Assembly: GCA_021782195.1 (NCBI GenBank)
Contig: JAJXVI010000023.1
Coordinates: forward strand, 1 to 11,675
DNA: 11,675 bases
From: a bacterium
GTDB lineage: Bacteria > Vulcanimicrobiota > Xenobia > RGZZ01
Reading direction: 5' to 3'
The notes below the pieces were generated by a model. It had not been told where the DNA came from, ran no database searches, and saw only the letters and a program-made list of their open reading frames with translations. Position 1 is the first letter of the stretch, and every line of letters begins with the position of its first letter. Below are positions 8,123 through 11,675 of the stretch, piece after piece. The translations under genes were made by a program, and so were the position numbers.

Positions 8123-9139
8123 TCACGGAGAAAGCGGCTGGAAGACCGTTGTCGTGTCGGACTCTGCCCATCCGCGCGCACCCACCTTGCCGGTCCCCCG
8201 CACGTCCTCTGAAATCGCGATCACGGTCAATACAAGGGGGCCGGCTCCAAAGATGCCCTCGGGAATCGTCGCGCGCGTGACCCCGGAACCCAGGATTCTC
8301 CCGGCCCTCAGCGCAGCGCGAACCCCCCGTGAGCGCCACACGCTCGAATCGTAGCCATTCTCCCAGAACACCTGCTGACCCGCCGCGGTCTCTCCGCGCG
8401 CCACAACCTGATAGCCTGCGGCACGGGACACTGGCTTCCACGCGACGTTGATCGGCGCGTCAAACGCCACCCTGTGCTCCGAGGGAGACGTGATCACCAG
8501 CGGTTCCAGAAAATCCTGCAACGGACCCAACACGATGCACGCACTCCCCAGGTAGCTGATATGCACCTCATAGGGGCCTTCCGCGACGGCACGCGCGGGA
8601 ATCGCAAGAAGTCGAGTGGGATCGGCCATGCCGATGGACCCTGCAACGAGATCGGGCAGGTCGGGGGGCACGTGATCGACGAGGTGAGGTTCCCCGCGCG
8701 GAACCTTCTCATAACATCCCCAGTAACGCAGAATCGTACGCTTGCGTGGACCGCGGGGATGGCGCACGTTGGTAACAGAAATCTTCACCGAGGTCCCGAC
8801 TTCCAACCCCGAAGGAAGTTTCAGCGAAGCACTCGCTCCCTTTGGAGCACGTCTCTGTGTACGGTAAAGCACGTTCAGGCGCCGAACGGACGAACAGACC
8901 CCGTTGCGACACAGGGTCTGGGTAATCACTGCAAGCGAGATCTCGCTTCCCTGGCTGAAAAACCAGAACGGACCCGCCCACGACACTGCCGCGGATGCGG
9001 CCAGCACACCGACCACAATCACTGCCGCGATTCTCAAGCGCACCCGGGCGACCCGGGCCGACAGGGCCGTCTCGCCGGCGCAACTGTTCCTCGAGCCGGT
9101 CGGTCGAACACGCAAGAACCACGAAACCGTCCTGCACAT
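8123..9139 (-). CDS. Uncharacterised membrane-anchored or exported protein with an FN3-like segment
   Basis: Product of 338 aa that I do not recognise. Visible features: a 34-residue basic N-terminal region, one hydrophobic segment (about 35-55, IAAVIVVGVLAASAAVSWA) that could be a signal anchor or late signal peptide ending at A55, then a soluble region with about ten cysteine-poor beta-like stretches. The segment from VITSPSEHRVAFDAPINVAW through AAGYQVVARG resembles the start of a fibronectin-III or Ig-like fold, with an SP..G..V...P....W....A..Y pattern common in extracytoplasmic modules. The ATG start is well supported: GAGGG lies 8 bases upstream (9148-9152). It is the first of three same-strand genes (this, sirtuin, C11 protease) and divergent from the phosphoketolase-like gene. 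It is probably displayed outside the cytoplasmic membrane; no function can be assigned. Confidence 0.75.
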   Translation of the reverse strand: MCRTVSWFLRVRPTGSRNSCAGETALSARVARVRLRIAAVIVVGVLAASAAVSWAGPFWFFSQGSEISLAVITQTLCRNGVCSSVRRLNVLYRTQRRAPKGASASLKLPSGLEVGTSVKISVTNVRHPRGPRKRTILRYWGCYEKVPRGEPHLVDHVPPDLPDLVAGSIGMADPTRLLAIPARAVAEGPYEVHISYLGSACIVLGPLQDFLEPLVITSPSEHRVAFDAPINVAWKPVSRAAGYQVVARGETAAGQQVFWENGYDSSVWRSRGVRAALRAGRILGSGVTRATIPEGIFGAGPLVLTVIAISEDVRGTGKVGARGWAESDTTTVFQPLSP

Positions 9140-9459
9140 GGTGAACGCCCTCGAAATCGATTGCTCATCCCCCCGGTCGGGTCCGCACCGGAGGAGAAGC
9201 GCACCAGATCACTCTCCAGCACTTCCCTGCACTTCCCCGCGGGACTCGCACCTTCCTATGCATTTCGCGCGTTCTTGGACGCAGCCCCGGCGGTCCCCCA
9301 GATGAGCGCACGCCTCGGTGAGGCACCCACCTCTCCGCGCAAACCGCACCCCTCGGTGAGATACCCACGCAGGAGCACGAACCCACGTTCCGAACTTCGT
9401 CGTCGATGTCGTGTCTCTTTACTTCCGAGGACGTTCGCGCGAATCAGAGGCGCACCCTG
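9140..9459. promoter_or_regulatory. Divergent intergenic region with an imperfect direct repeat
   Basis: About 320 bases separate two divergent starts. The only clear structure is a 23-base imperfect direct repeat at 9308-9330 and 9347-9369 (39-bp offset; shared core CCTCGGTGAG followed by ACCCAC). It could be an operator pair or another decayed tandem repeat. I see no convincing promoter hexamers. Confidence 0.4.
9446..9450 (+). promoter_or_regulatory. Ribosome binding site of the phosphoketolase-like gene
   Basis: AGAGG lies 9 bases before the GTG at 9460. The in-frame ATG at 9406 has no purine-rich site upstream, so this site decides the start. Confidence 0.5.
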
Positions 9460-10416
9460 GTGACGCTCGGTCGTTACCGACGCTTGAGCGACCACGTGTC
9501 AGCTGCACTCACCTTTCTCGAATGTAACCTTCTGCTCCGCTCCCCGCTTGAAATCGTCCACCTGAGGGCTCGCCCAGCAGCGGACTGGCACGGAACTCCG
9601 GCCGTAAGCGCGTTGTATGCCCACCTCCATCGCGTCGCGCGAGACCACGACGTCCCGCCACGCCTTATCACGTCGCTGCCTGCCGCCCCCATTGGACATC
9701 TTGCCAATCTCTGGATGGCCGGTCTCACGTTACCGCGCTGGCCGTCCACAGAAGACGGGCTCACGGCGCTCGCGGGCGCACTTGACGAGGCGCGACAGGT
9801 GTTCGCAAAAGAAATTGCCGACGCCGCCACACCAGAAGAGGCGCTCGCAACTGCGGTCGACATCGCGCGCAGTGGGTACGCGGTCTGTGCGGTCGACGCA
9901 AGCCGCAGCAGCAATTACTTTCTTGACGGTCTGGCAGGTCGCGAACGCCCCTCCGGCGGCCCTGTGCTGCCCGTACTCTGCCTGGGGGGACGCCTTGGCG
10001 CCACCGCAGGCTACGGGTCGCTCGACGACACAGACCGGACCGCAGCACTGGTCGACGCCGGCTATCGCGTGGAAACCGTCGAAATCGGGGTTGGGTTTGA
10101 AGCCACAATGTTTGCCGCGATGGAGCGCGCCTGGCACGGGATCCAGGAACATCCAACGGTGCTGGTGTTGAAAATGCCGAGAGCGCTGTCGCTCCCTCCC
10201 GCGCTCTCGACCCGACTTTCCCACGAAGCGGACGCTCCCGCCGACAGATCTCCCCACAACGCGGACGTTCCCGAAAGCAGGCTCTCCCGAGAAGAGGCGA
10301 CGGTGGAGTTGCGAAACTGGATGGACCGATTCGCTGCACGGGAACTGATAGACGAGAACGGACGCCCCCACCGCGACATCACCGCACTCTGCGCCACGAA
10401 TCCACTGAGAGGCTGA
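9460..10416 (+). CDS. Stand-alone phosphoketolase (XFP) N-terminal-domain homologue lacking active-site motifs
   Basis: Product of 318 aa from GTG 9460 (AGAGG 9 bases upstream; ATG 9406 would give 336 aa). I align it by eye to the N-terminal half of xylulose-5-P/fructose-6-P phosphoketolase (about 800 aa): YRRLSDHVSAALTFLECNLLL matches the YWRAANYLSVGQIYL-x-NPLL start; DWHGTPAVSALYAHLHRV (42-59) matches HWGTTPGLNFLLAHINR; GPVLPVLCLGG (167-177) matches the VLPILHLNG strand; and LRNWM...ELIDENG near the end matches the LKNWM-x(6)-EL-F-x-x-DG linker that closes the XFP N-domain. Key motifs are gone: the His of GHWG is Asp42, GPGHGGP is SLPAAPIG (72-79), and the thiamine-diphosphate motif GDGEAETG reads VDASRSSN (145-152). 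The segment carrying ETPGSIHEGGELG is missing. The frame is intact. Inference: a catalytically dead, repurposed domain (pseudoenzyme), not a broken gene. Homology comes from remembered sequence and needs profile confirmation. Confidence 0.65.
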   Translation: MTLGRYRRLSDHVSAALTFLECNLLLRSPLEIVHLRARPAADWHGTPAVSALYAHLHRVARDHDVPPRLITSLPAAPIGHLANLWMAGLTLPRWPSTEDGLTALAGALDEARQVFAKEIADAATPEEALATAVDIARSGYAVCAVDASRSSNYFLDGLAGRERPSGGPVLPVLCLGGRLGATAGYGSLDDTDRTAALVDAGYRVETVEIGVGFEATMFAAMERAWHGIQEHPTVLVLKMPRALSLPPALSTRLSHEADAPADRSPHNADVPESRLSREEATVELRNWMDRFAARELIDENGRPHRDITALCATNPLRG

Positions 10417-10458
10417 CCGTCCGCTCCCCGTCCGCTCCCCGTCCGCTCCCCGTCCGCT
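10417..10458. repeat. 11-bp tandem repeat, about 3.8 copies, filling a convergent gap
   Basis: The unit CCGTCCGCTCC starts at 10417, 10428, 10439 and 10450 (last copy partial). The array begins at the base after the TGA of the phosphoketolase-like gene and ends at the base before the stop codon of the convergent spermidine-synthase-like gene (10459-10461), so it makes up the entire spacer. It contains no inverted repeat and is not a normal terminator. Confidence 0.92.
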
Positions 10459-11675
10459 TCAATCTCCCCACTGCGCAGCACGCCGCACGGGCGCAGGCAC
10501 ATTCACGCAATAGCGCCAGGGGTCACACGGCTTGATCTCAGGACCACGCTTCGGGTGACGCCCCTTTGCCAGCCTCAAGTCGTCATACGTGATGACGTGC
10601 GCGCCACGCGCCATTCGCGCCAGTTCCGACGGCCCCGCCACGAGCCTTTCCACAAAAGCGGCCGTGGCATGACAGACCAGGTCCGAACCACCAGGCGACG
10701 TCGCGCCGGTAGCACCAGCGTCCGCATCGCCAGGCGACGTCGCGCCGGTAACGCCAGCGCCAGGACGGCCGGCCGCCACTGCCCCGGCAGGCGACGACGT
10801 CGCGTGCACGCTCGAGCCTGACAGCATCGAGAGGCGGTCCCGCAGTCTCCGCACGTCGATGCAGAACGGACGCGTCTGTCCCACCAGCACGTAGAAACCG
10901 GAGAACACGCGCCACAGCGACGCCTGAGGAAAAACTGACACAAAGGTGGCCACCAGGGACCGGAACTGCGACCCGTCAAGATTCAGCATGGGTAGCTTCT
11001 GGCAGAACACACCGCCCCGGGCCAGCCGACTGCGCGCCAGCACGGCGAAGTTGCGTGAGTAGATGTCAGGCGTGTCATAGAGGTTGGCGTCCACCGCGAT
11101 CGCGTCGTAATACGCCGCGGGCGCCGCACGCAACTCGGCGTGCCCGTCCCCCACGATGAACCGAAACCGCGAGTCAGCAAGCACTCCGCGATTCTGATCG
11201 AGAAAAAACTTCGCCGTGCGCAGCTGATTGTCATCGATTTCCACGTCGGTCAGGGAGATGCCAGGGGCCGCATCGAGACACACACGCGCGTTCTTCCCGC
11301 TCCCGAACCCGACAATCAGCGCACGACGCCGATGAGCGGCAAGCAGAATGGGAATGCGAAATCCAACGTCGACCGGCCGCACCCGCATGAATACGTTGCC
11401 CATCGTGGTGAAACTGCGCTCGTGACCGGTCTCGAACACGGCCGTAGACTCGTTGAGTCCGTCGCGGTAGAACAAACATCGCTCCCCGTGGTGCAACGGC
11501 AGATATGGCCAACTCGGAAGGACACGGGCGACCCCTCCCACAGCAGTCACCACCACGAGACCGGTCAGAGCGACCAGTCGGCCGCGACAGGTGGCGCCCC
11601 GCGCGTCTCGCAACCCCCGCGCGTCTCGCAACCCGTGCGCGTCTCGCAACCCGTGCGCGTCTCGCAACCCGTGCG
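10459..11675 (-). CDS. Membrane-anchored spermidine-synthase-like protein (probably 5' partial)
   Basis: The frame is open to the right edge. Counted from the TTG at 11667 it gives 402 aa; all four early TTGs lie in a repeat, so the true start may be outside. Layout: RDAHGL-type hexapeptides (1-24), one membrane helix (31-50), then LFYRDGLNESTAV, which matches the start of the synthase part of fused membrane/spermidine-synthase proteins (COG4262/COG0421 type). The aminopropyltransferase-like Rossmann core follows: IVGFGSG (118-124), DVEID (141-145), VGDGH (172-176) and IAVDANLYDTPDIYS with Asp193 at the position usually used for catalysis, then GGVFCQKLP. A Gly/Ala/Ser/Pro-rich insertion with a 13-residue repeat (TGATSPG) breaks the C-terminal half. 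In multi-spanning relatives such a helix is the last of a membrane domain, so more helices may lie upstream. Whether it makes polyamines is uncertain; many such fusions have unknown substrates. Confidence 0.8.
   Translation of the reverse strand, partial: HGLRDAHGLRDAHGLRDARGLRDARGATCRGRLVALTGLVVVTAVGGVARVLPSWPYLPLHHGERCLFYRDGLNESTAVFETGHERSFTTMGNVFMRVRPVDVGFRIPILLAAHRRRALIVGFGSGKNARVCLDAAPGISLTDVEIDDNQLRTAKFFLDQNRGVLADSRFRFIVGDGHAELRAAPAAYYDAIAVDANLYDTPDIYSRNFAVLARSRLARGGVFCQKLPMLNLDGSQFRSLVATFVSVFPQASLWRVFSGFYVLVGQTRPFCIDVRRLRDRLSMLSGSSVHATSSPAGAVAAGRPGAGVTGATSPGDADAGATGATSPGGSDLVCHATAAFVERLVAGPSELARMARGAHVITYDDLRLAKGRHPKRGPEIKPCDPWRYCVNVPAPVRRAAQWGD
10691..10759. repeat. 39-bp in-frame direct repeat inside the spermidine-synthase-like gene
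   Basis: Near-identical 30-base blocks at 10691-10720 and 10730-10759, sharing CCAGGCGACGTCGCGCCGGT, are offset by 39 bases (13 codons). They encode TGATSPG-type peptide on the minus strand, and a diverged partial copy of the core follows near 10794. The phase keeps the frame open, giving a flexible linker-like insertion. Confidence 0.85.
11600..11675. repeat. 18-bp tandem repeat at the window edge, coding for hexapeptides
   Basis: CGCGTCTCGCAACCCGTG-type units recur every 18 bases, about four times, up to the right edge; the two left-most copies read CCCCCG or GCCCCG in place of CCCGTG. On the minus strand they encode repeated R-D-A-(H/R)-G-L. The array continues beyond the window, so the copy number is unknown. 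Confidence 0.9.

Noticed and set aside
6979..8280. 433-aa plus-strand frame opposite the sirtuin
   Set aside because: It is very Arg-rich, crosses repeats and a real gene on the other strand, and has no domain signature.
8474..9463. 329-aa plus-strand frame opposite the unknown exported protein
   Set aside because: Its composition is that of an antisense shadow; the minus-strand frame has a ribosome site and a membrane segment.
9460..10458. Phosphoketolase pseudogene made by a frameshift or deletion of the C-half
   Set aside because: The frame is uninterrupted, it ends at the natural domain boundary, and no C-half remnant is seen after it; motif replacement rather than frame decay suggests a retained gene, though a decayed paralogue is not fully excluded.

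Overview
The window is bacterial chromosomal DNA, visibly GC-rich, with nine protein-coding genes (two run off the window edges) and no tRNA, rRNA, insertion sequence, phage or conjugation gene that I can see. A PEP-CTERM surface protein implies a diderm with an exosortase. Together with a Cas6-family RAMP, a KimA-like potassium transporter and a clostripain-type protease, this suggests a free-living or environmental lineage of the Armatimonadota/Planctomycetota/Verrucomicrobiota kind. That placement is a guess; nothing here fixes the phylum.

Layout. The 3' part of a hybrid histidine kinase (2-1912, +) faces a Cas6-like CRISPR RNA endonuclease (2073-3116, -); the gap between their stop codons is filled by a 54-bp tandem array. 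Cas6 is divergent from a KimA/APC-type potassium transporter (3219-5153, +). A secreted discoidin-like PEP-CTERM protein follows (5271-5876, +) and abuts, stop codon to stop codon, a secreted C11 (clostripain-family) protease (5877-7049, -). Upstream of the protease on the same strand lie a CobB/Sirt5-type sirtuin (7270-8019) and an unrecognised single-pass or secreted protein (8123-9139). Divergent from that protein is a gene I read as a stand-alone, active-site-less relative of the phosphoketolase N-terminal domain (9460-10416, +). A second tandem array (11-bp unit) fills the gap to a convergent membrane-anchored spermidine-synthase-like protein (10459-11675, -), whose visible N-terminus is itself a hexapeptide repeat.

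The genes do not form one obvious pathway. The main points of interest are: (1) the phosphoketolase-like protein, which keeps the fold signatures and domain boundary of XFP but has lost the thiamine-diphosphate and catalytic histidine motifs; (2) an orphan Cas6 with no array or other cas gene in the window; (3) unrelated short tandem arrays at gene 3' ends and in frame inside coding regions; (4) a hybrid kinase with an apparently dead receiver and a decayed HPt-like tail.
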